From: Haematococcus lacustris
Taxonomy: Eukaryota > Chlorophyta > Chlorophyceae > Chlamydomonadales > Haematococcaceae
Length of the DNA stretch: 64,000 bases
Assembly (NCBI GenBank): GCA_030144725.1
Contig: JASKMD010000003.1
Span: 14,590,496 to 14,654,495 of the forward strand
Direction: 5' to 3'
Under the pieces are notes generated by a model that saw only the letters and a list, made by a program, of their open reading frames with translations, was not told the origin of the DNA and did not search any database. The position numbers and the translations under genes were made by a program. Each line of letters opens with the position of its first letter. Position 1 is the first letter of the stretch. This document shows positions 42,821 through 56,200 of this stretch, piece after piece.

Positions 42821-45000
42821 TGATGCCCCTATACGTCACCCACCCACGCATAGGCTTTGGCAGCCTTGTCCTTGCCTTGGCCTCTGCCCTTGTGCTCTGA
42901 GGAGAAGCTGCAGGGTGGGCCAGTGAAAACCAGCATGGTACTGCAGGCAGCTCCAACCCGCCGTCAGCCTCAGTCATAACTCCAGGCAGTTGATCCTTGC
43001 ATGCACCGCTGCCAGTCCCCATACAAGCAGCCTCAATAAATAAACACAATGTTCCAAGGACGTCTAGTGGGGGCATTTACGACAACACGAAAACATGCAT
43101 GCCTCCTTTCTTAAGCTCTCATGCACAGCTCACGTTTCTCCGCCTTTTCTTGATACACAGACTGCGTGACCAAGTCGCAAAGTGCGCTGCCAAAGGACCT
43201 CCTGAAGGGCTTGATAGACCTCGTGGTGTTGTGTGTAGCACAACCAGCCATATGCTTTGCAAGCCGCGGTTGCGCGCGGATGACCATGAGCTACTTGACC
43301 TCGAACGTCGGCCAGACATGTCTCCTTGGTCATCTTCCCCTCCAGGGTTTAGGCTCCTACCTATGGCGATGGTTGGTATGCTTCAGGGTTGTCGTTGGCA
43401 GTATGCGGGAGAGGCACGGCACCGGCAGGCCGCGCAGGCAACAGCGGCGTGTGCGGCTTGCGTACGATGTCGGGCATGCGCATGAGCAGCTGGTGGTCCA
43501 CCCCGCCAGCTGCGGACTGCCACCTGCGGATGTCAGCAGGGCGTGCAGACAGCCCATCACCGCTTGACACCAGCGCATCGCCTGGCAACCGGCAATGACA
43601 AGCACATCCCCCAGTGAAGACAATGCCACTTCTATGAGTAGGAAGTGTCCCATCTACGAGTTACTCTACCAGTTCATACTAAATGGCCCCAGACTAAGAC
43701 TATGTAGGAGTAATGAGGCTGCGTAAGCAGTGGCATAACACGAGTGCCCTTTCCCATAGGTGTCCTTCCACCACCTCTACAACTACTTAAAGCACAAGCA
43801 CGTATGTGCACAAAGTGCTTAAAAAAGCAGCCGGCCCCCTGCCCCTCTCCCTATGCTTCCTTTCTGCGTGCTTGTTGCAATTGAGTGAGGCCCTGCTGGT
43901 GATGACACATCTGAAAGTACGAACCCAAGCTTGTGAAGTGTAGCACAAGGGTGCGGCATGCCCAGGTCATGTCGAGGGTTCTCCCTTGCGCCTAAAGAGC
44001 TGAGGTGTCTAGTGAGGAGCAGTGTTGGTTGAACCATATGACATTGCTATGCGCACTTGTTGAAGCCCATTTGATCCCAGGAACAGTGTTAGTCAGGCCC
44101 CAATGGTTAGGTACCTGTCTTGGGCTACAAGCAAAGTTTGAACATAGTGTGACCTGCCGCGCTCACCCTCGCATCAGCGGGTTGCCGCGCATGGACACGG
44201 ATCTTGGTCGCGCAGCACGCTCATTGGTGGGTGTGCGCTTGCGCTGCTGCGTGGCTGGCCGAGTTTTCTGCACACAAGGGATGGTGTAGGGCACGCAAGC
44301 AGGGCAAACAGGGCAGCACATGGGGGAATGATTGCCTTGTTGCAGGTGCAGTGGAGACATAATAACCGGGGCCATGCAGTGTGCTGCTGATGCTGGCTCT
44401 GCAGGATAGCTCTCAGTCAGTCACTATCTTACCCTTAGACAATAGCCTACTCAGCCACCCCAGGGTTGTGCAAGTTGAGCAAGGCAGCCATCCCTACAAG
44501 CGACTGCTAGTCTACTAGCTAACTCAGCCGTGTGTTTGTGGGTTGTGTTTCAGGCACTGCCTAAGCCACTATAGCTTACATACCAGTTGCTGCCTCCCCT
44601 CAGGGGGTGGCAGGGAGTAGGCCAGGCATGCAGACCAGCACTGCCTCAGTTGCAGGGCCCTCAGGCTTACAGTGCAGACAGCAAGGCTATGCTGCCTGCC
44701 ATGCTGTTGTAACCAGCGTAAGCAAGCATGTTGCCTGCTGCCACCACGAGGCTAGACTAGCCTGTACTACCAGCCGCCCCACCCGCCTGCTTATGCTATT
44801 TACAGCATCAAGCTAGTTATTCTGCTAGCAAGGCAGCATGCTCAGCTGCTGGACAGCATGTTGCCAGTCTCACACCGCCAGACTGGCCTGACCCAGCCGC
44901 CCAATGGCAGCGGAGCATGTCATTTTGAATGTATAAGAGCCTCAGGGCGGGGAGTTGAACCTGGAACCTCACGGGCTCTTGCCCCCTACCTGGGCTCGTG
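42821..45000. other. Two-kilobase stretch with no recognised gene
   Basis: One candidate plus-strand exon at about 43762-43800 (VSFHHLYNYLKHKH, flanked by CCCATAG and GTATGTG) and a possible one starting at 43163 (LPKDLLKGLIDLVVL) have no recognisable partners. I would not call a gene on these alone. Confidence 0.35.
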
Positions 45001-45004
45001 CCTC

Positions 45005-47029
45005 CCACACTGCTGCCTCAGCCGCCGCTAGGAACACCCCCGCCAGCTTGGGTTGACCGGCTCCAGGGCCCTGACTGCCGCCCTGCTCTCCTGCCTGCCG
45101 CTGCTGCAGGGGCTGCTGTGGTTGGAGCACAGGCTGCTGCTGCGGCTGCTGCTGCTGCTGGCCATGTTGACCAGCAGCACCAGGCTGCAAAGCGGGGCAA
45201 TCAGCAGGTCGGCCCTGCTGCCCCTGAGCCTGCTGCCTTTCCTGCTGCGCCAGACTCAGCAGGGTGACCCCCTGAGAGACTGCCGCCTCCCCTCCCCCCC
45301 ATCCCGGACCCCGGCCCTGCCCCATCACACCCCTGCTGCTGATGTGTTGGTAGAGTAGAGGGAGCAGCAGAACCTGGGCCCTCACTGCCTGGCTGTGTGG
45401 CATTTAAGCGGGCCAGCAGCAGCGCCCGACGTTGCTCGGTGGGGCTCTGAGGCGGTGGTGGGGGTGGCAGGGCAGCCTGGGCCAGGGCCCGCTCCTCCGC
45501 TGCCTGCGCTGCCCTGTGATGCACAGCGCTCTCCATCTGCTGCACCAGCTGCTTGCGCCAGGGGGGGGCCAGCTTATCAGCAGGGGGGGTGCCACATGCG
45601 GGCTGGGGGGCATGGCGGCAGGGAGGCAGGGCAGGCAGGCGCGGGCAATAGGGGGGTTCAAGGCAGGAGGGGGAGGGGGAGGAGATGGAGGAGGTGGAGG
45701 AGGTGGAGGGGGTGGGAGGTGGGGATGGGGAGGGGCAGGTGGGGCGGGGGATGTGGAGTGATGGTGGCGGTAGGGTCAGGGCAGGGTGTGCTGGGGTAGG
45801 GTGTGGGAGGGTGGAGAGGGCAGTGGGGCTAGAGCCAAGGGGGCGCATGCCAGCGGTACACTAGACCTCACAGGTGGTGGTCACTCACAGGAAAGCACTG
45901 TGGTCACACTAGGCAGCTCCTCCAGCTGGCTCAACTGACTGAGAGGCACCCCTGGGGTGCAGCAGTGGGGCAGATGGGAGGTAGCTTCCCGCCAGCTACC
46001 GACAGGTAGCAGTTGCAAGGCAGGTGCGTGGGGCCCGGAGGGTTGGCTGGCTGAGGGGAGGAGATACAGGCCGGGGGGCGGTGTGCACCTGACCTGGAGC
46101 TGCCCAGTGGCCCAGGCGTCAGTGCAGGCCTCACTGTAGGCCTAGCAGGCAGTGAGGGGTGAGGGGGGTGCCATGCCCAGTGAGGCCTGGTGTGCCCGCA
46201 CCAAGAGAGGAGCCTCATTGGGTGCAGTCATACAGTCTGTAGTTGGTTGTGCTGCAGCAACGCCAGCCGTTCCTAATGGGACTGCACACTGCCAAATGCC
46301 ATGTACTAGGAAGGACGAGGATGAAGATGAGGATGGTGATAGTGATGGTGATAATATTGATGATAGTGATGGTGATAGTGATGAAGATGGTGGTGATGAG
46401 GGTGTGGATGATGACGGCAAGGGGGGGGAGGGTCCAGGCTCACCCCTGTAAGTCTGAACCCTGAGACCCCCCTGCCCCTCCCCTCCTTGTTGCCCCCCCC
46501 TGCCGCCCCTCCCCCTCCCCCTCCCCTCCCCCCTCCCCCTCCCGCCCCTCCCTCTCACCCATCAGCAGGGGGGCCGGGAAGCGAGGTGGAGGCCCTTGCT
46601 TCACCGTGGCCGCGTCACCCACACTGATGGCGGCGCCGTCCCGGGTCAGCATGCGCCCTCCCCCTGGGGGCCCGCAGCCATGCGCCCCATGCGGCCCTGG
46701 CCCTGCCTTCCCCCCGCCATTGACCTCCTGCATTGCCAGCAGCAGGGCCTCAGCCGCCGCCAGCTCAGCCTCCTCAGCGGTCTTCTGACTGCCCAGCTCT
46801 GACTGCACAAGGCAGCTGGCAGCGGTGCCCTGTGGGGTAGACAGGGACACAGCCTTGCGGCTGGCCTGGCTGTGGGAGGGTGCGAGTGGTGGGGGGGCGG
46901 CAGGGGCGGTGCTGCGACCCCCTGCTGGCCCTGGCTGCATGGGACTGTGCCTGCTGCTGCTGCTGGCCAGATCAGGGCAGGAGGATCTGCCAAGCTGCTG
47001 CGGGGCAGTACCTTTGAGGTGAGGTGCTC

Positions 47030-47082
<53 letters not shown>

Positions 47083-49495
47083 ACAGGGCCAGGGTATGAG
47101 GGTGGCAAGGCGGTGTGAGCGATGGCTGTGATAGGGGTAGTCAGGGGCTGACCATGGGTGGGGCTGCTGACCCTGGCTGCTGGCTGGCAGTCAGGGAGGG
47201 GCAGGAGGGTGGGGGAGGGGGAGCGGGAGCGGGAGGGGACAGCGTTCATATCACGGTGCCAGCCACCCCTAGCGTCTCCCCCCCCTCCCCTGCCCTTGCC
47301 TCTGCTTCCATCCGACCCAGCCCCAGCTGCAGCGCCACCAGCCCCGGCCAGCTGCCCCTCACGCTGTCCCTGGCCCAGCTCCAGGCTTTGGCTGTGGGGC
47401 AGTGCAGCAGGCCCACCCCCCCAGGAGCGCCGGCTGCTGTGCGGCTCCCCCTGCCCCCCCCTGACCAGCTCCCCTCAGACCCCCTGGAGCCCAGCTGCTC
47501 CTAAGGCCATTCAGAGGCGGCACCTTGGGCAGGGGGGGACCCCCTGACCCAGCAGCCCTTGGACGACTGGCCCCCTTCAGCCCCTCCCCCCTGGCCCCCC
47601 TGCCCCTCCCTACCCTCTCGGGCGGGCTCTGCTGCCTGCTGGACATGACCCCCGAGCGCCATGCTCTGCTGTCGTCCCTGCCCCACCCCCTCACGCCTTC
47701 TTGACCTGCAGCCAAGCCCCCCCTGGGCAACCCCCCTGGGCCCTGCTGCTGCCCTCCTCCCCCCTCCTCCTCCACCCCCTGCTCCACCTCCTCCTCCTCC
47801 AGGGCCTCCGCCGGCGCTGCGAAAGGAGAAGGGTAGAAGCCGGGGACGCCTGCTGCCCCTAGCCCCTGCTGCTCGCCCTGCCCCTGCCCCTGCTGCTTGG
47901 CCAGCTCCGCACTATATCTTTGCGCTAAGGCCAGGGCTGGGCCTGAGCTGACCCCGAAGAAGTTGATGTGCAGCCGGCTGGTGGGCGGCAGCTGGGCGGC
48001 GCGCAGCTGCTGGCGACTGCTGCGCGCCTCCAGCCTCTCACGCACCTCGGCTGCCGCCTCCCGCACGTCCATGTCCCACAAGCCTAGCAGGGCCACGTCT
48101 GCAGCCAGGCAGTGAGGGCAGCGCAGGGCAGGGCAGCGCAGGGCAGGGCAGCGGAGGGCAGGTGGGTCAGGCAGGGTGAGGGTGATGAGGGCAGGGCAGG
48201 GCAGGCAGGGTGAGGGAGGCAGGGTGCGGGGGGGACAGGGGCCAGGCAGTGCAGGGGAGGAAGGTGCCAGGGCGTGGTGCCTGACAAAGGCAGCGGGGGT
48301 GGGGGCAGGGGTGGTGAGGGGCAGGGTGGAGCAGGGCAGGGTGAGGCCTGATGAGTTTCACTGTGTAAGCAGGGCCAGTGCGGGAGGGTGAGAGTGTGAG
48401 AGTGGGTGTGACATCAGCCTGTGGGTGTTTGCCAGGAGAGCTTGGCGCCCCCTACGCAGCTCACTTGCCTGCCCTCTTGCGCTCCTTCACCCTGACCACC
48501 CCCTCCTGCTGCTGCTGCTGCTGGGGTGTGGCCTCCTTAGCTGGACCCCCCGGGCGGCGGAGGCTGGGCTGAGCCTTGAACGCCCCCACCGCCTGCACCA
48601 CCCCCCAGGCCGCCTGACGCCCAGACTCTGACTGGGAGCCGGGAGGGGGAGGGCCAGGCACCCCACCCAGGGGCTGGGGTGCCTGTGGAGGCAAGGGCTG
48701 CTGCTGCTGCTGGGATCTGCGGACCAAGCTTGGGCTGGGTCCAACCTGCTGCAGCAGGGGGGCCGTGGGGGCTGCTGCTGTCCCTGCTGCCGCGCCCCCC
48801 ATGCCCCCTCTCATGCTGGGTTGTGGGTGCAGGACTGAGGGATGGCCTGGCAGCGGAGGATGGGCGCCCGGATTGCCTTGAGCTGCTGCTGCCGCCTGCT
48901 GCTGCTGCTGACTGCTGTGAGGTGTGCTGCTGGACATGGAGGTGAAGACTGCTGCTGCACTGGCTGTGAGCTGGCGGGTAGAGGGGGAGGGGCTGAGCTT
49001 GGGGTTCAGCACCAAGGCCATGGGCAGCTGGCTGGGATGTGTGTCAAAGCCAAACAGACTAGTCTTGGAACTGCCTGCTTGGGAGCAATGAGGACAGACA
49101 AGGCGGCAAAGGAGGGATGAGGAGCTGGGCAAACGTTGCCTAGCCTCAATCCCACAATGACAATGCCCAGATAGTGTCGCTGTGAGCAACCACAGGATGA
49201 CAAACCCTTGGCATGCATCAGCAACAAACCAAAACTAAACCGCACTCATAACCGTGGACTTGGCCCAAGCTGGCTGACCCAAGCTGGCTGGCAATCCCTG
49301 CCTTGGCTTCGGATGCATGGCACAAGCACCTTTGTACTGCAGCATGTCCTCCAGAGTGGCATCCTCGTCCAACATGTGGCTGCCATGCCGGGCTGGGCTG
49401 CGTGCACAGATGGCTTTCTTGCTGCGCAGTGCAGCATTGATGGCTGACCTAAAGATTTCGTCATAGGTGGCGCCAGGTGAGGGTTTGGACTGCAT
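45005..49495 (-). CDS. Large Gln/Pro/Ala-rich protein of unknown function
   Basis: Minus strand. Exon 1 49330-49495 starts MQSKPSPGATYDEIFRSAIN and has HMLDEDATLEDMLQYK. Exon 2 48469-49074 starts GSSKTSLFGFDTHPSQLPMA and is rich in Gln and Pro; its donor is GC (GCAAGT), the only choice keeping the frame. Exon 3 starts at 48098 with DVALLGLWDMDVREAAAEVR. Further coding blocks lie about 46450-47249 (EEAELAAAEALLLAMQEVNG), 45400-45650 (DKLAPPWRKQLVQQMESAVH) and 45005-45250 (KLAGVFLAAAEAAVWEARAQ). Internal borders of the later blocks and the 3' end are not resolved. No catalytic domain, signal peptide or membrane segment. Low-complexity linkers between short conserved-looking helices suggest a scaffold or transcription/RNA-associated protein, without proof. 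Confidence 0.6.
46316..46411. repeat. (GAT)n-like tract
   Basis: Imperfect GATGATGGTGATAGT repeat in an intron of the Gln-rich gene. Confidence 0.85.
47034..47083. repeat. (CAG)n tract, coding poly-Ala on the minus strand
   Basis: About sixteen GCA/CAG units inside the exon block at 46450-47249, read there as an alanine run. Confidence 0.9.
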
Positions 49496-49803
49496 GAGCG
49501 AATATGGGCCAGTAGTGGACCCTAGTGGGCCGACTCAAATGGAGGCCCTAGTGAGGGACAAGGGGGCTGCATGAGAAAATGTGCTCGCGCAATAGCGCAA
49601 GGGTGCTGCCCCCTGGGCTGGACGTGTTGGGGGCTGGTGCTGCGGCCCCGAGTGTCCCCGAGGAAGCGCTCAACCGACGAGGACAAACGAAACGGATACA
49701 GGGAATTCGTGCCAGCTACCGTAGGAACCAGCGGGTCTGGTCACAATGTTCGCCTCTTAACATCTAGGTCCGCGGCGTCCTGGAAACCTGCAGGGGAACT
49801 GCC

Positions 49804-52662
49804 ATGCAGACATGCAACACCAAGACATTGACCAGAGGAGGCCAGCATTACCAACGCAGGAGCATGTGCAAGATCAGACAGGCACTAGGGAAAAAGCTCA
49901 AAACCACCAGAGAACTCAGCCGGAAGGCAAGAATGTTATTCAAACAAAACAGCGCCAACCCGTCTATCGACGACGTACTCCCAGAGACAGACACGATCAA
50001 CGCGGAGGTAAGGGAGGCGGTGCAAGCACGCCAGGGCGACGGTACAACCGAAAATTACGTGCAAGCCGCGCTCGCCCAGCTGACCAACTCCTACCGCGAC
50101 CAAATCCACAAGCTAGATGACGACGACTCCTCACTTGCCATTGCACGGGCGCGTCTCAGAATGCAACACCTCATCAGCACCCAACCCAAAAAAGCCAACA
50201 AATACATACTGCGCCCCTCTCGCACCGACCACAAAGGACTGCAGGCACTAGCCGACCCCGATACCAAGAACATCTGCACCGCCCCGGCCGATCTCAACCG
50301 GATTATCACCGCCGCCTATAGACAAAAGCTCACGCCGCCGAATCCCAAAACAGGCCACTACACAAACACACAGACCAGAAATTACCCCTGGACCCGCCCC
50401 AAAGCCGCGGACCCCTTCACGTTGCACACCTGCCAAAATATACACTGGATGCACACAGCCATCATGGACAAAGCAGGATTTCAAGAATGCATCAGCAGAC
50501 TATCAGGGGGCAAAGCGCCTGGCCAAGACGGCATTGAAAACGAGATCATCAAGATGCAGCCATGGGAGATGAGGGACACCATACACAAACTGTTCATCAT
50601 CATGTGGGCCACTGGCTGCACACCCACAACATGGAAAACCAGTGACACCTGCCTGCTCTACAAGGACAAGGGCCAAGAAACAGACCTCAACGCCTACAGA
50701 CCTGTTGGGCTGGCCAATACCATCTACAAACTCTGGACCAACCTCATAACCAAGGCGCTGTACGAGTATGCTGAGGCTAACGGGATGTTAAGTAACTGCC
50801 AAGCAGGCTTCCGCTCCCATAGGGACACCACACAACAGCTCCAAATGCTGGTCATGGCCCTCGAAGACGCCAAGCTAGCCAAAGTAGATATCCATGCGCT
50901 ACTGGTCGACTTCACTAGCGCCTTCAACACCACCTGCCAAGACAAACTGCTATGGATCATGCACGACCTTGGCTTTCCCACCGACGCCACAGACGCGGTG
51001 AAGGACCTGTACACGGGCGCTACAACGCGCTTCAGAACTCCCTACGGCCCCACCGACCCGGTACCTGTAGACCGGGGCACCATCCAGGGCGACTCACTCT
51101 CACCCTTCCTGTTCCTCATCTACATCGAACCCTTACTGCGCTGGCTCCAAGTAGGAGCGAGGGGGTACAAATTTACATCCGACACAACCGACAGCGCCGG
51201 GCGATTTACAATCGGCAGCATCGACTACGCAGATGACATCGCTATCCTATGCAACTCGATCAGCAACCTTCGCTGTCAGGCAGACAAGCTCTCCGCCTAC
51301 TCGGATTGGGGCCACCTAATCGTATCCCACAGCAAAACTCTCGCCTCAGCGGCGCTCCACAAAGCGCACCAATCCGGCAGATGCAGCACCATGGCAGAAG
51401 CGGAAAAGCAAGCCCGTAGAGAACTGCAAGCCGTAACGCTACAAGGGAAACCTGTCACCTACCTCAAACCGACCTCCCCCTTCACTTACCTTGGCGTCTT
51501 ACTTACCATGACGCTCAACTGGAAACCACAACACATTGCCATGATGACACAACTCAGACAGAAGCTAGAAAGACTACGACGCTCATTCGCTAGCGCCAGA
51601 CAAGCCATCCACATCATCAAGACAGCCATCATCCCCAGTCTGGCCTATAGCTTCTGCGTAGCCCCATGCACACCGGGAGACCTAGACCTCTACGACAGAG
51701 CAATTAACCAATGTGTTAAGAAAAAACTCAGACTCCCACTAGGCACACCCAACGCCGTTGTCAGGGAGGACATCGACAAGCTCGGTCTTGGCATCAGCTC
51801 AACAGCCAAAGAATACCATACCAGAAACACTACAGCCCTCCTACACAGCCTCCAGTCCACAGACACCACACATGCCCACATAACCAGATGCATGCTACAC
51901 AAACAGATCACTTGGCTCTACGCTCAAGCTGCCAAGCATGGACACCGCATGTTAATTATGCTGCGACACACCCTACGAGCCAGACAACTCCTACATGCAA
52001 CCACGGCGCAGCTCACTGCCACCCAGGAAGGACAAGAACTCTACCCTAAGGAAACCAAACTGCTTGGACAACTCATCACACAGAATACCAGCCCCCTTCC
52101 ACTCGACATAGTTAGTGCTTGCATGACGTGCCTCAAAAGCTTGGGCATCCGACATGCCACAGAGCTCCAACACACCATCGCTGGCCATACCTACATCATA
52201 TCAGGACAGATGCTTAAAGAACGCTTCCACAACAAAGTCCAACAAAAACACTATATCGCCCTCAACCGACTAACGACCATGGCGACCCAAGACAGATGCC
52301 CAACCACAACAGAAGCGAAAGACATCGCAGCCAAACGAGACACCACCCTAGACCTGCCCGCTGCGCAAAGACTCATTAAACCATGGGCCGCGGGTCTGAC
52401 GGAGCTTGCACCAACCGACGTCGAGGAAGACACAAAACACCGCTACGCTGATATTAGGGCGTACGCGACTGCCAAGAAGACCACACCGACCGAAGCGACG
52501 CACGTGACCGGACATGCAACACAACCACCCGCAGCCCTGGAGGCCATCAAGAGTAGCTCCCGGCTGCTAAGGCGAGAGAACAGGGAAACCCAATCGCCCC
52601 CAACGAAACCCGCCCGACCCAAGGCGGGCACGAAACGGAACACTGAGGGCTCGCTGGCTTGA
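49804..52662 (+). mobile_element. Non-LTR retrotransposon reverse transcriptase, intact 952-codon frame
   Basis: Start chosen at ATG 49804; an in-frame TAG lies just upstream (49765-49767). RT domain at about residues 220-520: GGKAPGQDGIENEI, AYRPVGLANTIYKLW, QAGFRSHRDTTQQL, LLVDFTSAFN, GDSLSPFLFLIYIEPLLRWL and the catalytic Y475-ADD (YADDIAIL). A thumb/C-terminal region of about 400 residues follows. No endonuclease domain or terminal zinc knuckle is seen, so either the 5' part is lost or it starts in an unrecognised ORF. Placement among LINE-like elements is by motif only. The coding sequence is noticeably less GC-rich and poorer in C/G-runs than its neighbours. The frame is free of stops, so insertion is recent or the copy is selected. 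It ends directly at the junction with the GC-rich LINE fragment. Confidence 0.9.
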
Positions 52663-53219
52663 CACCTCCGCCAGGGGGCACCAGCGACCCTCGCCGCAGA
52701 TGAGGGCGGCCCAGCAGGCTGAGCGGCAGCTGGAGGTCCAGCAGCGGCGTGGCGGCAGGCAGCCAGTTGCTCAGCCCGCCCCCTGGGCCGACACCGTGGA
52801 CCAGCTGGCTGTGGGTGTTCAGGCGGGCCAGCCGTGTGCGAAGGTGTGGAAGGAGCTGCTAGTCCCCACCCTCCGTCGGGAGCATGTCATCGTGGCCTGG
52901 CGGGTGCTTCACGCCAGCCTCATGGTGGGGGCCTTGTGGGGCCACATCCTCAAGGGTACGGCTGCCCCGGGCTCTTCCGCCTGCCGCATCTGCCTGCCGG
53001 GGCACCTGGAGACCCTCACCCACGCCTTCCTGACCTGCCCCGCCGTGGTCCCAGCCTGGGAGTGGGTGCTGGACGTGTACGGCCGCCTCACAGGCACCCG
53101 CCCCCCCTCAGGCGACGCCATGCTGCTCCTCAGTGGGCGCCCTACCCGCTGCGAGGCCCCCCCCTTTCAGCCCCCTGACAGCCTGCTGTGGCTGCGGCTG
53201 CGCGTTGCCTACCTAGGCG
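52663..53219 (+). mobile_element. Truncated LINE fragment, duplicate of 54897-55457
   Basis: Begins at ACACCTCCGCCAGGG and is about 97 percent identical to the later block of the next LINE. Encodes the zinc-binding motif CRICLPGHLETLTHAFLTC. It breaks off at about 53219 (after GCCTACCTAGGCGC) and joins an upstream part of the same element type, so it is a head-to-tail partial duplication. Kept open in frame but with no RT core. Confidence 0.88.
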
Positions 53220-56200
53220 CATCATGGCCGCGGCCGCCCCACCGATGGCTCTTGGGGCGGCCTCCTACGCTGCCACCAGCGTTGCCGCCTTCGGTGGGGC
53301 GGCGGCGGCCATGATGGCAGCCTCCCTCCCTTGGCGGCCCCAAGGCCTCAACCTCCTGGGGCGGGTGCAGGTGGCACAGCAGTGCCTGGCCTCCAAGTCC
53401 ATCTACCAAATGGCTTTCGTGCAACCTTCCGCTCCTCTGACGCTAGCCATGGCCGCGGCTGTCAACCGCTTTGTGGCAGCCTCAGACCTGCCCCAGGAGC
53501 GCAGCCCCAACAGCAGCCGCCTCTACCCTAGCAAGGCCATCTGCGTGATGCCCCGGGGGGAGGGAGGGGTGGGGCTTCCCGACCTGGGGGTCACCAGCAC
53601 GGCCATGCTGGCGAAGATGCTGACCCAGCTCTGGTCGCCCCGGGTACGTCCCTGGCAGCCTCTGACCCACAGCCTGCTGGCAGACCCCTCCCACGGCCTC
53701 AGCACGTGGGTCATCACCGACCCCACCGCCACCCCCTCGCGAGGCATCAGCCCGCGGCTGCAAGCTCACGTGGCGGCCCTGGCTGAGCTCAAGCTGTTCC
53801 GTGCGGTGCCCCCCGCTAGCCAGTCCTTCTTCTCGGTGCTTGCAGAGCCGCTGTGGTACAACGCGCAAGTCCGCATGAACCCAGCAGCAAGGGAGGCAGC
53901 AGCTGAGCAGGGTTGGACCCACGTCCGCCACGTGAGGGAGGCCCTGCATAGCCCCCATCTGGAGGGGGAGGCCCGATGGGCTGCCGACCTGGTCAGGGCT
54001 TGCCTCCCCGAGCCCTGGCAGGGCATGGTGGACCGCCTGCAGCCTCCTCAGCCGGAGTGGGAATGCCTGAGGGTTGGGCCAGGGGTGGGGTTTGTGATGC
54101 GGCGCCCCCCCCTGCTCCAGCCCTCCCACTGGGTGGGCCCCAACAGCCGCCTCTACCCCCTAGACCCCACAGGGCAGGGGCCCCTAGGGGCTTTCTGGGC
54201 GGAGGGAGGGGCGGCCTGGGAGCCAGCTGCGGTGGCCCGTCTCAACAAGCCCAGCTACAGGCTGACTCCGGAGGAGCGAGCCACCCACCTCCGCCCTCTA
54301 CCCGCCCAGCATCACGTGGCGCAGGAGCAGGCTCAAGGGCAGGAGCAAGGAGGAGCCGGGGCGGTTGGCAGGGGAGGGGGGCGGGCAAGGGGGCGGGGCG
54401 GGGGCAGGGGGCGAGGGCGTGGAGGAGGTGGAGGGCGTAGGGGAGCAGGGGGCGGGGCGGGAGGGCAGGCTGCCGACCCAGCTGACGAGGGGCCTGGCAC
54501 CTGGCCTAAGGAGGAGTGGCTCTTGGGCCCCTGGGCTCACCTGCAGCTGGACCCTCAGGTGTGGGGCATGGGCACCACCACCCTCCTAGACTTCTCTGTC
54601 AAGCATGCCAGGGTGCGCCTCCACCAGCTCCAGCGCGTCAGTGCCGACCCCCTCTACCCACCAGGTGGGGGCCTGTGGCCAGCGCTGTGGGGTGTGCGCC
54701 CCCCTCGGGCAGCGGGCGAACCGGAGGTGGCAGCGGTGGCTGATGGGGCCCTGAGGGAGCTGGAGCTCAAGTGGGAGGCCAGCGTGCAGCAGGTGGCAGG
54801 CCAGGGGGCAGCGGGGGAGCGGGAGCAACAGGGCAGGGATGTGGAGGAGCGGCTCCCGGAGGAGGTGCAGGGCAGCCAACCGCCTCGCTGGCTGGACACC
54901 TCCGCCAGGGCGCACCAGCGACCCTCGCCGCAGATGAGGGCGGCCCAGCAGGCTGAGCGGCAGCTGGAGGCCCAGCAGCGGCGTGGGGGCAGGCAGCCAG
55001 TTGCTCAGCCCGCCCCCCGGGCCGACACCGCTGACCAGCTGGCTGTGGGTGTTCAGGCGGGCCAGCCGTGTGCGAAGGTGTGGAAGGAGCTGCTAGACCC
55101 CACCCTCCGTCGGGAGCACGTCATCGTAGCCTGGCGGGTGCTTCACGCCAGCCTCATGGTGGGGGCCTTGTGGGGCCACATTCTCAAGGGTACGGCTGCC
55201 CCGGGCTCTTCCGCCTGCCGCTTCTGCCAGCCGGGGCACTTGGAGACCCTCACCCACGCCTTCCTGACCTGCCCCGCCGTGGTTCCAGCCTGGGAGTGGG
55301 TGCTGGACGTGTACGGCCGCCTCACAGGCACCCGCCCCCCCTCAGGCGACGCCATGCTGCTCCTCAGTGGGCGCCCCACCCGCGGCGAGGCCCCCCCCTT
55401 TCAGCCCCCAGACAGCCTGCTGTGGCTGCGGCTGCGCGTTGCCTACCTGGGCGCAGTGTGGCGCCTCCGCAGCTCAGGAGCCGCTACAGCCCTGCAGCCA
55501 CAACAGGTGGCGAGGCGGGTCGTGGAGGAGGTCATCTCCACCCTCACCACGGCCGTCAAGCGGGACTGGCATCGGGTGGGGAGGGACATCCGCGTGGGCC
55601 TCTGCGGCGCTGTGCCCTCCACCTGGTTCAAGGGAAAGGACCCGGAGCTGGACGCGGCCCACTTCGACCAGCTGTGGCCCGAGGCTTCGGGGGGCTGGTT
55701 TGCCAAGCAGCCCAGGAGGGAGCGGAGGGGAGGGCAGGAGGAGGCAGAGGGGAGGGTTGGGGCAGGAGGAGTGGAGGAGGAGAGGGCAGCAGGGAGGCCT
55801 AGGCATGGGGAGGGCAGGGCGCAGGGGGGGGGGAGCTAGTGGTTCGCCTCTCCTTGCAGTGGCCCGTCCCCTTCCCCGTCGAGCCAGCCTGAGCTTCAGG
55901 GTTGCTGGTGGGGGCTTAGGGCGTTCGGTGGGTGGGGTGGGCTAGGCTTCGGGGGGCTGTCTGGGTGTCAGGGGACCGGGGGCTTAGGTGGTCTTGGTTT
56001 GAGCGTTGGGGGTAGGGTTTTCGGTTTCAGGTCGAGGGGCGGAACTTAGGCTCGTGTGAGTAGTTTCGTGGGGAGGGTATGGGGTGGGTCTGGGGAGGTG
56101 AGCTAGGGTGGAGGGCGTAGGTGTGGGGGAATGTCTTGACGTTGTCCTAGGGTGGGGGTTGTTTGGGTTGTGTGGACCTTTGCATGTGGGGTGTGGACCT

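Noticed and set aside
44940..44990. tRNA-like B-box match (GGTTCAACTCC on the minus strand)
   Set aside because: No acceptor, D or anticodon stems can be folded around it, and the T-stem does not pair.
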